A stretch of 64,000 bases of DNA from Cristatella mucedo (GCA_009760855.2 WPIO01000008.1:8658501-8722500), one strand, 5' to 3'. Shown: positions 29,167 through 42,479, numbered from the stretch's first letter. Notes: a model not told the origin generated them from the letters alone. Numbers and translations are program-made.

Positions 29167-32100
29167 TTAATACTGCTTGGAAGCATCTCCCGGACGGCTC
29201 TCCGGCTTCCGCTTAGGCGCGGCATTGCGCTCGACGAGCGGCTGCAGAGGCTTGCCACGGGCACTTGAGTCACGTGCCTGCATGGCGGCCAGCTCCTTGG
29301 TCTGTATTTGCAAAAAAGACCGCCAAGCTAGAGGAATGCTGAACAGAGTAGGGTTCGCTAGGGCTTCTTCACTGCGCTCTCACAATTCGAGCTGATCGCT
29401 TAGCTGGCGGGTGCAAGGTCCGAGGCTTTTAGAAGCCTCCGGCCAGGTGACTGCTTGCGAATAGTTGACTCTCACATCGCCACTTTTGGGCGGCTAAAAA
29501 GCAACTGCCTGCGGGCGCTGACCGTAACGAGTCGTCCAAAGGTTAGGCATAAAATATGAATAAACAATTCATTTTTGTAGTGCGAATAGAGAACGGAATC
29601 TCTATCTTCTCGTTAGCCGCAGGACTCGAGCCCACGACCTCGGTCGTCCAAGGCGTTCGTCTTGACCTCGGTCGTTGGAGGCATGCACCTTGACCCTTGG
29701 GTCGAACTAAGGTCAGTCGTTCGAGTCAGCCATTAGATCCTGGGCTCCTCAAGCGCGGGACACCAGTAGGAGGGAGTGGGAAATTCTACCAAGGCTTTAA
29801 TTCCGGCGGCACCCAAATAACCTCCAGACTTTAGGGCGGCTCTTGTGCCTTGTCGTTAGGCGCTCGTGTTTTCTCGGAGCAAACATTTGCCTTTTTTCTT
29901 CAGTGGAGATCCGCTGTTTCTGAAGGCAAAGCGATAGCTGCCACGGGACCGATTTGTGGCCTGCGCGAGCACCGTCGAATCGGTTTCCGGAAAATTTTTT
30001 TGTACAATCTTTCGTCGAAGGCGTGCTACTATTGTTTTGAGTCACTACACGTCTAATTTTTTGTAGACACGCGTTCTCCTCAAACAAACCCGTCGAGCCT
30101 TATCGCTTCAGGCTCTCCGAATGGCAGCGGTGTTGATTTCATTCAGACGAATGGGTCTACGAAGGCTTACGGGTGGCGGACATTACGTTGGCGGGGCTTT
30201 AGGCTAAATTAATATGGCGTCACTTATGCCTCAAGCCAGCTCACTCTCTGCTATTTTCTCAGTGTCTATAGCAAGCTATTAAGCATGGTCACATGCGTCT
30301 GTTTATATCTACGTTAAAAAAACACTTTTTATAGCTATCTTTTTGTTAGGGCTTAACTTTTTTGGTGTAGAGTATAGGGGCTGTGTATTTGGGTCTACGG
30401 CTTAGCGGTTAGACTTGTATTTTTTTGGGGTTTGAGATTTGAGTTTAAGGGCTAAGGTTTTAGAGCTTGGCATTTAGGTTTGAGGGACAAAATATTGGAA
30501 GAAACGATATGTCAAAGCGTGTTAATGTAAAGTAAGTATGAACAAACGCTGGCAGTGACCACGTTGAACATCCCGCAATGAGTACTGTGCCTACAAAAAG
30601 CAGAAAGTGAGCTGTCTATGTGCACACACGACGCCGTATTAGCTGTCGGGTTTATTTAACTGAGCAGTAACTCACTATTTCAGATCTGGCCTGAGATCAT
30701 TTATGGGTTTTCTATACTTTCAGCTTGCGGCCTCAAAGTGTCTCACAGTAGAAGGAAGCTCATTTTTTTGCGATTGGGCTGAGTAATTGGGCGAGGAAGG
30801 GGAGTATTGGGCGAGGGGCCAGGAAGCAGGAAGCAGGAAGCTTTAATGTTGCATACTTTTTCCTTTACAGCATATTTAAAGTGCCTCGTAAGAGATTAAG
30901 TTCTCCGAGGGCGCTTTATAAGAATATATTAATAATAATAATAATACGCTTGATAAAGCACCCTCAGGGATCCCGATCTCTCTCTAGGCACTTTAAATTT
31001 GCTGCAAAGGAAACGCGATCGAATACTGAGTGGTATCATGCTTGATAAACAACATGAATAGCATGTTTAGGGGTGACATGCACAGGGTCAGCATGTAAGT
31101 GTTGCTAGTGGCGGCATGCACACAGGGGTGACATGCACAGGGTCAGCATGCAAGTGTGGTTAGTGGCAGCATGCACAGAGTCAGCACGCATAAGCACAGG
31201 GACCGCCTAAACACTACCCTAAATAGGTGCGTTTTTTAGTTCTTTTAATGTAGTCAAATCAGGGGATGTTGTGACGCAAGTCGGGAGTGAGTTCCAGGCT
31301 TTGGGAGCATACGAACTAAATGCACGGTCTTCAAAGGATTTGAGGTTTGTACAAGGTATTGGTAAACAGTTACATTCAGAAAAGCGGGTGGTGCGATGCT
31401 CGGCCTGATGAGGATTAATAATATTAAGATTATCCAAACGGGTGATCCTTTTTTAAATGACGTCTTACAGAGTTTTTTGAACGGTTGCTCCTTCAGTTTT
31501 GAGATTAGGGCTCTCTAAAAATGAGATAGAGCCACTTCCTAGAGCCTCCTCCGATTAACCGTTCTACTTGTCGGTCCTGCAATGCACCGAGTTTCTGTCT
31601 GCTTGCAGACAAGGTGCGGTCTTCCTTTTCGGAGGAATCTAAATCAATGCACTGCAATGGGCCAGAAAAGACGTGACCACCAGCGAGGTCTCAGGCAGTG
31701 TCTCAGGTCTTCTCTTGGTAGGTAGTGATTTGTTCGAGGCAGGCAAAGATAGATGTATGCAATCTCCGAACGAAGACGGCTGGAAACGTATAGGACGTGC
31801 CGTTAATATCTATGCTGTGAGATCACCCAGCCTTTTTAAACAAATAATGCATCCTCTTTGCATTTATTAACCATTCGTCAAGTGAGACTTCAGTTTGCGA
31901 ATCAAAGACGGTATATCGGCTCAAAGTGGCTGCTTAGAGACTCAATCAATCAAGGCTTAAATGCTCAAGATGAATTTTTAGAACAGCCAACCGTAAGGCA
32001 ATGAAAGTGTTAAGTTCACGAATCCGACGTAATTATTTAATCTGCAGCTGATCTAGGAATAACCTAGAAAAAGTGAATAAACTGCGTTCGCTTACCCCCG

Positions 32101-35100
32101 GATGTTTGAAAATCTTCTGATGGGGACGGAGATAACTTTAGGCTAGCAGTATGTGATTATGATAAGAGCTACTAACACTACAGTGAAGCCAGAGCAAGGC
32201 ATGCAGAAACACTGGAGCAGCTTTGATAAGACCGTACTGTCACAACTTTGTAAAAGTCATATCCTGGTTGAACGGTTAGCTATCGCACATTTGAAAATGC
32301 AGCACCGATTCAATGAAAGTCTTTAGCGGCTCCTGCAGAATGCAGCACCCGATGCTCTTTACCCGCGACAGTTCTCTAAGAGGCTGGGCCTTGCGCCAAA
32401 GGGTGATGAGACAGCAGCAGCCTAGTGCGACGTCGTCGCAAGCACATAGGTCGTAAAATAGCACTAAGCGGCTAGATCAGCATCTTCCAGCGATTAAGTG
32501 GTCGGCTAGTGCTGATGTTGATTACCCGTTTGAAAATTTTTGACAGGTTTCAGGTCGATTGCATGGGCAGAGAGGAAAACTAGTGCCCATTCAATGCCCC
32601 TATCAGCCGCACAGCAACGGCGTCTGGTAGGAGGACCAACGGGCCACGGCCCCCGTTTAGGCTAACCTGAAGGGTCGAGTGATTGGTGGAGTGGATTTTG
32701 ACATTCGCCAGCTTCATCAACGTGATTGAATGCCCTGAGCAAGGTGGGCGTGTCTTGCTACTGCGTTGAACCGTGGCCACATTCACGCATGCAAGACGCA
32801 AGTTTTTCTAACAGCGGCATTGACACATTGTATCTTTTTACTAGCTGCCGTCTGAGGATGGCTGCGATGTCCGTAGATAGGTTACTCTCATCTCGTGTTC
32901 GATTGCAATACTTCGACGACGAGACCTTAGCTATCGTACAACATATGAGTCAAAATCACATCTGGCGTCTGTGCAAAATTTCAAAATGCAAGTCTACCGC
33001 CGAGCTGGTTTGGTCTAGCGGTTAAGGTGCTCGCCCCGACCAAGGTCTGACTGAGGTCGTGGACTCGAGCCCCGAGGCACATGTGAAGCGCCTGAATAGA
33101 GATTAAGTTCTCTTGGGGCGCTATATAAATGAATTATTATTATATGCAAAAAATATTTATCCGCTCCGCTCCGCTTTCTCGGCGACCCAGTGATCTCATC
33201 TTGTCGTTGCTGAGTGGAGCGAGTGCTTGGCTGTAAGAAATTCAGTGCATGCTGCTCAAAAAGATCATTCTAACCATAGGCCCAGCGATGCTTCTTTTGT
33301 CTGCTGCTTTATAATTGTCTAAGCACAATATTCGTGCGGTATCGACTGCTTTTAAAAGCGCGATAACAGGCATGTCGATAACCGCTGGTATTCCATCCAT
33401 TTCACCGAGTTTTAAAGCAGGAGCTTCGTTTCTCCTACGGTTCTCTGCAAACGACTTAATATTGTCTTTATTGTTATTGTTAATATTGGCTGCGTTGCTG
33501 CAGGCCTTCAACCTGATTTCCTCAGGAGCAATGCAATGCTTCTTCCCAGTCCTGCGTCACTAATTTCTTATAAATTTGTATAGGTAGGGATGCATCAATT
33601 ACGCACAGAACTGCCACATCAGCTAAAGTAATAAAATTGAATATGCACGTAACTACCCAAGAGAACGAAATTTATTTAGGCTCTCAAATGAGTTCAAAGC
33701 ATTCGCTTGGTTCGATGCGAACTGATATGAGTAACTGCTGGGCAGGGCTACCACCCTAGACCTCGACCCATCCCTTTGGGAGGTAGCTTAGCAGAACTGA
33801 GGTCGGTTTTTCGCCAATCTCCGAGACAATCCGAGGGTGTTGTCTTAAAGCGGCCTAGCCCGCTAATGCACCCCTTATCATCCGATCTGGAGATGATAAA
33901 TATTGCTAAGTAGCTAAGTACCGAAGCTTAGCTATGATCGGAAAACGCTCTGTCGTGGCAGTGGCTTTTGGTTACAGCTTAGGCGGGGTGCTGTCGGCTG
34001 CCAATTCTTATCCGCCGATCCCAAAACGACAGGACCAGTCTCCAGCCGAAGACTAATCACTCAAAATTGGGCCAAGCTACCCTTGTGCAGGTCTTGCTGA
34101 CCCAGACTCAAAGTGACCAGCGACGGCAAATGGTTTCGCCACTGCTGATCGTCACGACATGATTGCACATTGCTGCTCGTTAGCTGAGGGAAACCATTAC
34201 ACAAATTAACACTGGTCCGCAGAATATTTGCATACTTCTAACACGAGCTTAGCCATCGTTTCAGCTTAAAATTGGAGATTTTTGATTGCAAATGCAAGAG
34301 TTAACTAAAGAGCTTTAATGCTTGGTGAGTTTCGCGGATAGAGCTGCCAGATATGAAAACCATCCATGACGTCAGCTATGTCAACGGAAGTCTATTCTTT
34401 CCGAGTATGTGAATACAGCCAACGTGCAAGCACAAAGTTATGGTGCCTGAAAAACTTTTATTCACTGACCATAGAATCAGTCGAGTTTCGCCGCACTGCA
34501 AAAATGCTGCCTAGAGTGTTTCTCTTGAAATTGGCCAGCTAACACTATGGGCACCTATATGCTTTGTAGCCATTGTCTTACGTTTCACTACTAGTCTTCA
34601 TGCAGTGCACTATCTAGCCTGACAATCAGACCCCCATTTCTGTATGAGTAAGCCTCTACGCGAGATAGCCTGTAAGGATACAGCATTTTGTAGCAATTCA
34701 AGCATAGTGCGATCGCAATTACAATCTTGGGCACATAATTATGGAAGGAATACCGAACGATTACCAGCCCAAATGGAGCGATTCGTGTCAGTCATTTAGA
34801 CTACATATGCTTTTCTTTTTCTGAAAACGTTAAGGCCCGCAAACTCGTAGGGACTACATCCAGAGCCTGGTCCAGTGCCATAGATAACGGATAGACCACT
34901 GCCTACCGCTGCGATAGACCACTGCCTACAGCTGCCCTACTTGATACAAATTTATTTCTAAATGCCATGTCATTTGCATGCCAGCATACCCTTTAGCTGC
35001 AAAAAGCAAGATAATCTGAGTCGGAATGAATATATTCAGTGAAATCGGCTGCCTCGCTTGGAAGTGTCTCAGCTGTACGAACTTGTCGGTGATAATAACA

Positions 35101-38100
35101 ACTATAATCATGAAATTGGAACGAAACTCACACGGAGCGGTAAGATAACTAAATCTCTTTCTAGGCAATTTACACGAGGAGGAAAGTAACAGCTAGGCTC
35201 AAGCATGGACATTTCTACGATCAAAAAGAGCTAAAACTCGAACTAACGCATGCTGCAGAGTCCTGGAATTGTATAAAAGAGCTTTAGTGCAGCCAATAGG
35301 CTTCCGATTATTAAAAGGCCCACCCAATTACTTTAATCAGTACATGACTGCATTTAGAAGAACTTATCCAGCGTCAACCGTGTTTTTTATGCTCAGACAT
35401 ACTGTAGCGAAATTTTTATTTCTTAGTTAATTAAGCTTCCCACTGAGATAAAGGTAAGCCGGTGCATTGGGATATGGGTTGTTACTAAAACTCGGCAAAA
35501 GTTTAATAATCACGACTCCTGGGCACACTGATCGTCGACTATTACAATTACTAGCTATACTTTTTCTATTTGAAATAGAATACCTCGTCTTTCAAAGTCT
35601 GACTTGTTATCGTAGCTGTTTTTGAGTGCCTTGATAACAGTTTAGTTGAAATTCAAAAAAGCAGCAGTCCGAAGATTATTGGTGACATCACTGAAGTTTC
35701 TTCTTCAAGGATAGGGTCTGCAAATTTTACTAACTTTGATGGAAGTATAGGTGCCGCTAGAAAATTAAGGCATGTTTTCGGAAGTTTTCTGCTAATATAC
35801 TGCTCTGTATTAAACGCTGTTATTGACTCCTCATTGTAAACAAGGCCTGACATCGACTCAATAAGTTCTAAAGGCAGCTAGAACGAGCAGATATTTTGGT
35901 TTTCCGGCTCTCCACGCGTGCACGTATTTAATCACAAAAATGATGTAAAAATACCTGTACGTATGCACAAATATAAAAATTTCATCTTCAAATACGCGCA
36001 CCCTCTACGTTGATCTGTCTAGTAATATAGTCATGCACATACAGGCGTGTGCATTGACACAGTATGCACAATGCTTACATACAAATGTAAGATCGAGGCA
36101 ATACATAAGATCTGCTAGTGTTGAGCTGTCGTAATTTTGCGGCTGAGAGGCAGCACCATCTCGCAATCTTATAGCTACTAGTGCTTCTAAATATTCTATG
36201 CGCACTACAAAAAGCACATTCGGTGGCAGCGACGAGAAGAAACTTGAAGTTGTCGCCCTGATGCTGAGGCTGACCAACGTAATGCTTGATCACAGGGGCC
36301 ATATACTTAACCAGGCTGCACATTAGAATAACATGCCCTGGCTACGATATTTTCGACTTAACTCCTGCGACCCTGTAGTGCGTCATGACTCGGTGACCCA
36401 GTTGTAAGGCGGCGAGCGAGAATCTGAGTCAAAGTATCCTGCAGCTCCTTGCTGGCTTACAACTAGAATGCTGGCTATAGCAATCAACCAAATTTGATTT
36501 ATATGGGCTCTGATCACTTACACCCAATTATTGCTATCGTTAAGCTTCCAATCTCGCCGTTAACTTGTTCAGTGTCGATATCTGGCTACACGTAAGTTTC
36601 TGCCATCCATCGCTTGAATCAATGTCCCCAATGTGAAAGCCGCCACCAACGATCAGACTAGTCCGCAACCTATCAATGGGCTGCATTGATCTATATTTTT
36701 ACAAAATATGTAAACAAGAACCGATTATATCATGGCATTTCCGTACGGGAGGAGAGGAAATACCTACCTCAGGGTAATGTCCTACTCTAGGTGGAAAATG
36801 TCCGGGGAAATGTCCGGGGGATGTCGGGGAAGAGAAATTCCGGGGGCAATGTGCGCATCTGACCACGAGACGCCAGAGAGCATGAAAGTGCATCTTTGTT
36901 TACCATCACTGCCAGACATCATTAGTACGAATTATGTGTATTAGTTTTTAAATTTTGCGTCCGCCGTGAGCTACATTGGTTTTGGCTCGTTTCGGAGTTG
37001 CACATTGGGCAGTTATTTATTGCATGGCTACTCTACTAACTCTCCACACGAAAACGGATGGTGAAGATCGAAGCCAAGCTTGGACCGATAAGCAGAGCCG
37101 CCACGGAGGACTTAAGAGGTGGCGGAATAGAGGAACGCTATAGAGTTCAACCGCTTGACTCGTGTATTCTGTCGTACAGTGTTCTTAGTCGGAGCAGCAA
37201 CTACAGCCATCTTTTTTTTCTGATGCTCCATAGTCCAATGCTTGTACTTGATGGCTGTCCTGAGTAAAAGAAAAAGCCTGGGAAGACTCGGTACGTTTTC
37301 TTATTGCTTACGACAGTGCCTTCAGTGTTTGCAAGCCCTCTGTGTCGATAGTGGGATGCAGCCTTTCTATCCTGAATAGAAAGTGCCTTTGGACCAAACC
37401 AATCATGCAGAATTGCCTACCTTGGGTGGTCTGAGCGAGTCGCTGGCGATGCCTCGATTTGCTTGCGTCATCTTTGTAGCTGTAGCAAATCTCAATGGTC
37501 GAGTTTAAAAAAAAACTTCAATTCATTTTGGTCGATTGGGCTCATTTCACGCAATGCTTGCTGTGAATCGGAGCTTTCCAGGCAACGTTGGATTTGAATC
37601 CGGTGCAACCTGGAACACGATGCCCTCTGCCATTCGGAACAGGAGCCGATACAGTGTAAATGCAACCACGGCTTCGCCGCATCCAACAGCAGATGCTGCC
37701 ATAGGAGCACAGAAAATATCGTGCATTTGTATGCACGAAGAAGCCAAACGCTGTTGCAAAGATATCGCAGGGGCGAATCTGGTGTAGATAAAAACGGTTC
37801 ATTACCGATGGCCTCTGGATTCACACCGGTAACGAGATAGGCAGCCAGCTGCATAGTCTGCGTCAGGACCGGATGTCCTTGCTGCACTTGAAGGTAAGCT
37901 ACCAGTCCCAGAAAGCTATGCCTGAGGGAAAGGAGACGTGCATGGTCATACGTCACCACCAGGTGAATCCAGTACTTTGGCCCTTGGCTGTCGATTAATA
38001 TTTAGGCGCTTGGCAATCTGCTCTACAAGTAAGCTCTTGGATAGCGATTTTCTCTAGATTAGGCAAATAAAGTTGCGATCTGTAAATACGGTCTTCAGAA

Positions 38101-39891
38101 CTGTGCTGAAGCCTTGCCTGTTACCTGGCATAGGCTTTTAAATTGTCAATGGGTGCAGTGTTGAGTGTCAAGTTTTCAGTGTCAAGTGAAACGGCAGGCC
38201 CCTTGGGTTTTCGCTAGCCGTCCTCTGTGATAGTGACCTGCGGAGGATAGCAAAACAGCTTTCTATTGCTAGGAATCTTCGATGGCATGCAGCTGAGATT
38301 TAAATCGAGGACATACCTGAAAACCGTCGCTAGTTCACCTAGATTTTACCAGCTGCGGTTTAGAGGAGTATTCGAGCGTTACTCGTTTCGAGTAACTACA
38401 GCTCCAGTTTTTCCGTCGGATTAAAGCAAATAATTTGGCAATTCTTCTTGAAAGCTTGCTATCAAGTTGTCCTCGCTTTTGCCTTTTATTGTAAACGTAT
38501 TCCATCGTCTATTCTGCTGAATAGCTATTGTTTGCTTACGCCTGCTTGGACTGGTCTCCTTGCACTGAAGAGCCCGTGTCTCGTGACTAATAGGGAAAGG
38601 CAGCAGCCCTGTAGCAAAATTATTCGAGGGTCCAACAGGCAATCAGAAAAAGCCAAGTACTTCCGACACTTAAATAGACTCTTAGCTTCACTTCCGCTAG
38701 ACCGAAGCCAGAACAGAGAAATTGCTGCAGCAAACCAACCGGTACTGCACCTGTTTCGGAAGACAGCACGACACTTATTTCGCCATTTATCGACTATGTT
38801 TTGTATGACTTTCACACATTTACTTGCATGCTGCTATTAGCGGCTGGGTTATGGCAATTTAACAGCTTGCAGAAGTCTTCTTGACCTACCCGGATGGTAC
38901 TCGGGCATATAGTTTTAATTTCACGGTCTATTAATAGCTTATTATATATATATATATATATATATTATTAATAGCTTATGCAGTAATGCGAAAAGTTAAT
39001 CTCTGATTTATTTTCAGCAAAACGTATCCTGTAAACTTATTGTCTACTCTCTCGAAGCTCGCGCATTCTGGAACTTGATTCTTTGAAGCAAGATAGGCTG
39101 GCATGAGCTCAGCGGGATCTTTTCTCAATCAGCGCCTGGATATTGATCTGGGTGCGGACCCGCTCTAGAAGCAACCTCTCGTTGGCTTTCAGTCATTCCG
39201 CCTTCTTGTGACTAAATTAAAATCCTTTGATGATCAGGTGTTCATCACGTACCTGCTGAATGTCAGGACCTCACTTTTAAATCCTGTCGCCACCTGCATT
39301 GACTTTGCACATTCAAGTCTTAGCTAACGAAGCTTGTTTTTTGCTTATTTTTTCGTACGCGCGAGTGTAGTTGCCTTACTTTTTTATGTATGCCTACTTA
39401 TACATAATTCACTAACCATCAGCTTCGAGTGTTTTCTCGGGTTTGTTTTCGGGCGTGTCTGAGAATTTTATATGTGTTTATTGTTTCATTAATGTCTAAG
39501 CATGATATCTTGAAATCTTTAACCCATCACTAGTAATTTTGTTTTTCATTCTCGCGTATGACCCACCTGTCGGTTTACTTTCCAGTCGTCTCGCCACTTC
39601 CTGCGATAAATTAAAATCTTTGGGTGATTGGGTCTTTAGTTTTTGTGCACAGATAACTTCTGGAACCCGCTTCGATTTATGTCACCACCTGCAATGAATT
39701 TTAATAGTATAAATCTAACAGGAGGACACATCTGTATCACTGAATTTTTCCCGGACCCCATTGCACGAGTCATTTTATTCCATGTGCTCTGGAAGCTTAC
39801 CTGCGCATGAGTCGGTGCATGTCTACGGAGCCACAGAGAGTAATGAGCAGAGCGGCCCTTAGTGCCTTCTTTTCTAACTGCAGATGCTTTT
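29167..39891 (-). CDS. Gene D: 3' exons of an unrecognised helical (HEAT/ARM-like) protein
   Basis: Phase-matched exons: 39891 (or 39877)-39801, 38822 (or 38830)-38751, 37921-37806, 37695-37551, 36315-36218, 32463-32289, 29338-29167 (stop TAA). The last six encode about 260 residues. Several acceptors are strong (TCTCCTTTCCCTCAG, TTTTCTGTGCTCCTATGGCAG, CTACTCTGTTCAG). The text is rich in amphipathic helices: KVIQNIVDKWRNKCRAVF, HSFLGLVAYLQVQQGHPVL, AVVAFTLYRLLFRMAEGIVF, LVKYMAPVIKHYV, DNFKFLLVAATELLFYDL, then PLAWRSFLQIQTKELAAMQ and a basic tail (NAAPKRKPESRPGDASKQY). This suggests an alpha-solenoid scaffold. I cannot name the family. No signal peptide or membrane span is visible in this part. 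The 39.8-kb exon joins only if the 38822 acceptor is used. Further 5' exons were not found. Confidence 0.6.
29575..29705 (-). mobile_element. tRNA-derived SINE, family 1, partly duplicated head
   Basis: GGACTCGAGCCCACGACCTC and the AGAGAACGGAATCTCTATC tail are on the + complement. GACCTCGGTCGT recurs twice more within 60 bp. Confidence 0.6.
30862..31420. mobile_element. Two L2/CR1-like LINE (family 1) ends in tail-to-tail inverted orientation
   Basis: 30862-30945 is a + strand tail (AAAGTGCCTCGTAAGAGATT ... GAGGGCGCTTTATAA) ending in (AAT)n. From 30946 a minus-strand copy starts with its own tail and continues into RT C-terminal text (NLKSFEDRAFSSYAPKAWNS) to about 31420. A 55-bp tandem duplication (starts 31070 and 31125) lies in its 3' UTR. 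The pair lies in the last intron of gene D. Confidence 0.75.
31421..32288. other. Gene D intron sequence, nothing recognised
   Basis: Unique sequence without a supportable feature between the LINE pair and the 32.4-kb exon. Confidence 0.5.
33003..33145 (+). mobile_element. tRNA-derived SINE, family 1 (best-preserved copy)
   Basis: Head GGTTTGGTCTAGCGGTTAAG (A-box region) and GTGGACTCGAGCCCC (B box). The tail GAAGCGCCTGAATAGAGATT, AAGTTCTCTTGGGGCGCTAT is followed by an ATTATT terminus. The tail matches the LINE 3' end at 49.60-49.65 kb. Confidence 0.8.
33146..36217. other. Gene D intron (3.75 kb overall), no gene seen
   Basis: Holds a 23-bp tandem duplication (GATAGACCACTGCCTACCGC at 34890 and 34913) and a scrap of LINE tail near 35.15 kb. 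A minus-strand AT-rich ORF (35853-35653) is not supported by splice signals. Confidence 0.5.
38928..38982. repeat. (TA)n microsatellite flanked by a 14-bp direct repeat
   Basis: TATTAATAGCTTAT occurs on both sides of about 12 TA units. Confidence 0.85.
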
Positions 39892-40217
39892 CTAAGCAAG
39901 ATACTTGTCTATGCGTGCATGCTAGTACAAGCTTAATGCCTCGCTTATCACGTACTACAAAGTTTGTTTCTCTACTAGCTAGGTCTACAGCAGCTGGCTA
40001 GAGATTTAATTCTAGAGTAACATTGAAAGCGATATACTAATGATTATTGTTTAGTATTATTGTTACTGCAAGCGAATCTTATATTTAGAAAATTAATTTT
40101 GCCGAATTAAAAAATTCCATAAGTGCATACATCTTTCAAAAAAATTCTAAGTTTGCAATTGCTGAGCAAAGTGAACTGCAGTTTTTGAGGGATTCATAAA
40201 ATTCTTACCTGGCTCAG

Positions 40218-41612
40218 TATTGACTCAGTTACTTCTTCTGGATTGCCATATTTGATACTATCGATCACCAAGTCCTTTTTGAGCGCCTCTCATCTCGCAT
40301 GTGCATCACTGGCGCTGAACAGCAATAGCTCAAGCCCCATTTTAGTGGGTGACTATAGAGTATTGATGTAAATAGACACGGATCATCCGATGAACCTCAA
40401 AAGTATGGGGCAGCTCACAACTCTGCGATTGGTCCCGTTTATTTTACAGTTTATACACTCCCTCTCGCTAATGTGATTGCTAGACACAATCTAGGCTTTC
40501 ACTTCTATGCAGATGACACTTCAGTTGTACCTTTGCTTTGATCCCTCCCAGCCCTCCAGCCCGTCGAATTCTCTCAACTCCCTAGGTGCATGTATTAATG
40601 ACATCCGCACCTAGATGGCAGCGAACTTTCTTAAATTGAATGATGATGAAACCAACTTACTAGTTATGGGCAAACCAAGTGTGATTCAGAAATTGGAAAG
40701 GCTAACGCTCAAAATCGGCTCTCTCAGCATATCTCCTCTTGAATCTGCATGAAATCTAGGTATCATATTCCAAAGTGACCTTTCATTAGACGACCACATC
40801 AGCTCCACAGTCAAGTCTGCCTACTTTCAGCTACATAACATTGCTAAAATTCCGCCTTACTTAGACAGGGATACCGCATCTAAACTGGCCCATACATTTG
40901 GGACATCCCGTCTCGACTTCTGCAACCCACTGCTTGCTGGTCTACCAGCATGTGCAATCAGGCGCTTGCAGCTGGTGCAAAACCGTGCAGCTACGCTTGT
41001 CTGTCGTGAGCGTCGCAGTTGCCACATCACACCACTTCTCGCCGACCTACACTAGCTCCCAGTCAAGCAACGCATCAATTTCAAGATTCTGTCACTCAAT
41101 TTTAGGTTCCTTTATTCTTTGGCTCCAGCCTACCTATCAGATCTACTCCACCACTAGGCTAAGCATCGTACCACCCGCTTTTTGGAATCTAACTGTTTAC
41201 CTATACCTCGTACGACACTCAAATCCTTTGGAGACCGTGTCTTTAGTTTTCATGCTCCCGAAGCCTGGAATTCACTTCGGACTTGCATTTTGACATCCCC
41301 TGACTAGACGGTATCTAAAAAAAAAACTAAAAACGCTGTTATTTATTGCAGCATTTAGTGAGTCCCCGTGATTCGCCCTTTATGTGCTAATGCATACTGA
41401 CACTGTGGGCATGCTCCATTAACTACACTTGCATGTTTATTCTGTGCATGTCTCCCCTAACCATGATATTCCTGTCGTTTATTGAGCATACTTCCACTAA
41501 CCATTCGATCGTGCTTCCTTTGCAGGAAATTTAAAGTGCCTAGAAAGAGACTGCGTTCTCTGAGGGAGCTATAACAAACGTATCGTTATTGTTATTATTA
41601 GACATTTGGTAA
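40218..41612 (+). mobile_element. L2/CR1-like LINE (family 1), longest copy with RT palm motifs
   Basis: RT motif A (IFDTIDHQVLFERLSSR, about 40.24 kb) and motif C (HFYADDTSVVPLL, about 40.5 kb) are present. They are followed by the conserved C-terminal region (LPVKQRINFKI-like) and the 3' tail with AAAGTGCCTAGAAAGAGACT. Multiple stops and frameshifts make it inactive. It is 5'-truncated just before the LLLLD stretch that precedes motif A. Confidence 0.85.
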
Positions 41613-42479
41613 CAGGTTGACCGTTACTCTCCAAGTAACACAGAAGGTTGACATTGCAGTCGTTGTTAAATCAGATAAAAAATCAAGTTAAAACAATGGC
41701 ACGGCGATCTTTTCACTTTTACTCGTAATGTGGTGGATTTTTAACTCTGGGGGACAAACTTACGTTTCGGGGAGATAACTTCCAAAACTCCTATTTTCTG
41801 GCTAGGCATTGTTAAATGATGCAAAGTCACTCCAGGTCTTGTAGCTGGAAGCGAGCTTCAGTCTTTGTGTCGACGAGCAGACGGCTCAATCTCAACAAAT
41901 GTTAATGTGTTTCGTGCGACTGTGAGATATGCTGGTAAGGTGAGAGAGCCCATTGGCTGAGCCAGGTCGTGTGCAAAATGCCACCTCACTTTTAGTTGTG
42001 CAGTCAATTCCACATTCATATTTAATGACTTCGATCGGTAAAAGATGAAGCTAAATATTTTCGCAATTAATTCCGTGTCTAAGCACTCCAGACAGCTCAG
42101 TGCTGAAATTCGATGTCGATCGGCAAAGGTAGTGAACAGAAAGCCTGAATGCTAAATTAAGAAATGAGACATTCAAGGTAAATAAAATGACTACTAACTA
42201 GTCAGCTGTGAAAATAAAAATCCTCATCACGATCGTTCGCACAACTAAGCAGAGATGACGGTTCTTTGCAAGCGCGTGTAGCTACTAGTAGTGGCATTTA
42301 TCTTACGAAAATGAGCCGGGCGACCTGTCCATCCTTCAGAGGTGAGCGGCTAAAGTAATCTGCTGGAAATAATTAGCACATCAATAGGTGTACTAATTGC
42401 AAAAAATATAATGAAACGATTCAACATCACCTGAACAATTGACAATGACGATGCCAGCTGTATCGGAAAAATGATAAAA
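41613..42479. other. Intergenic, no supportable gene
   Basis: A 55-codon minus-strand ORF around 42.02-41.85 kb (text LAQPMGSLTLPAYLTVARN) reads like protein. It has no convincing splice partner, so it is not called. Confidence 0.4.

Noticed and set aside
30340-30500. Degenerate T/G-rich stretch resembling an interstitial telomere repeat
   Set aside because: The GGGTTTAG-like words are irregular and no unit repeats in tandem.
33003-33090. Functional tRNA genes at the A-box/B-box-like heads
   Set aside because: No complete cloverleaf can be drawn, and each head continues into a repeat-family tail. They are SINEs.
37542-37802. Alternative reading frames across 37.80-37.70 kb as a continuous coding exon
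   Set aside because: The phase conflict disappears if 37805-37696 is a short intron with a strong acceptor, so the longer frames are read-through.
40206-40300. Minus-strand exon-like text (KDLVIDSIKYGNPEEVTESI) with a GTAAG donor, as a possible gene D exon
   Set aside because: The same bases on the plus strand encode RT motif A of a LINE (FDTIDHQVLFERL), which explains them better. The minus reading is a mirror.
41850-42020. Minus-strand 55-codon ORF with protein-like text
   Set aside because: No acceptor and donor pair joins it in phase to gene D or anything else visible.
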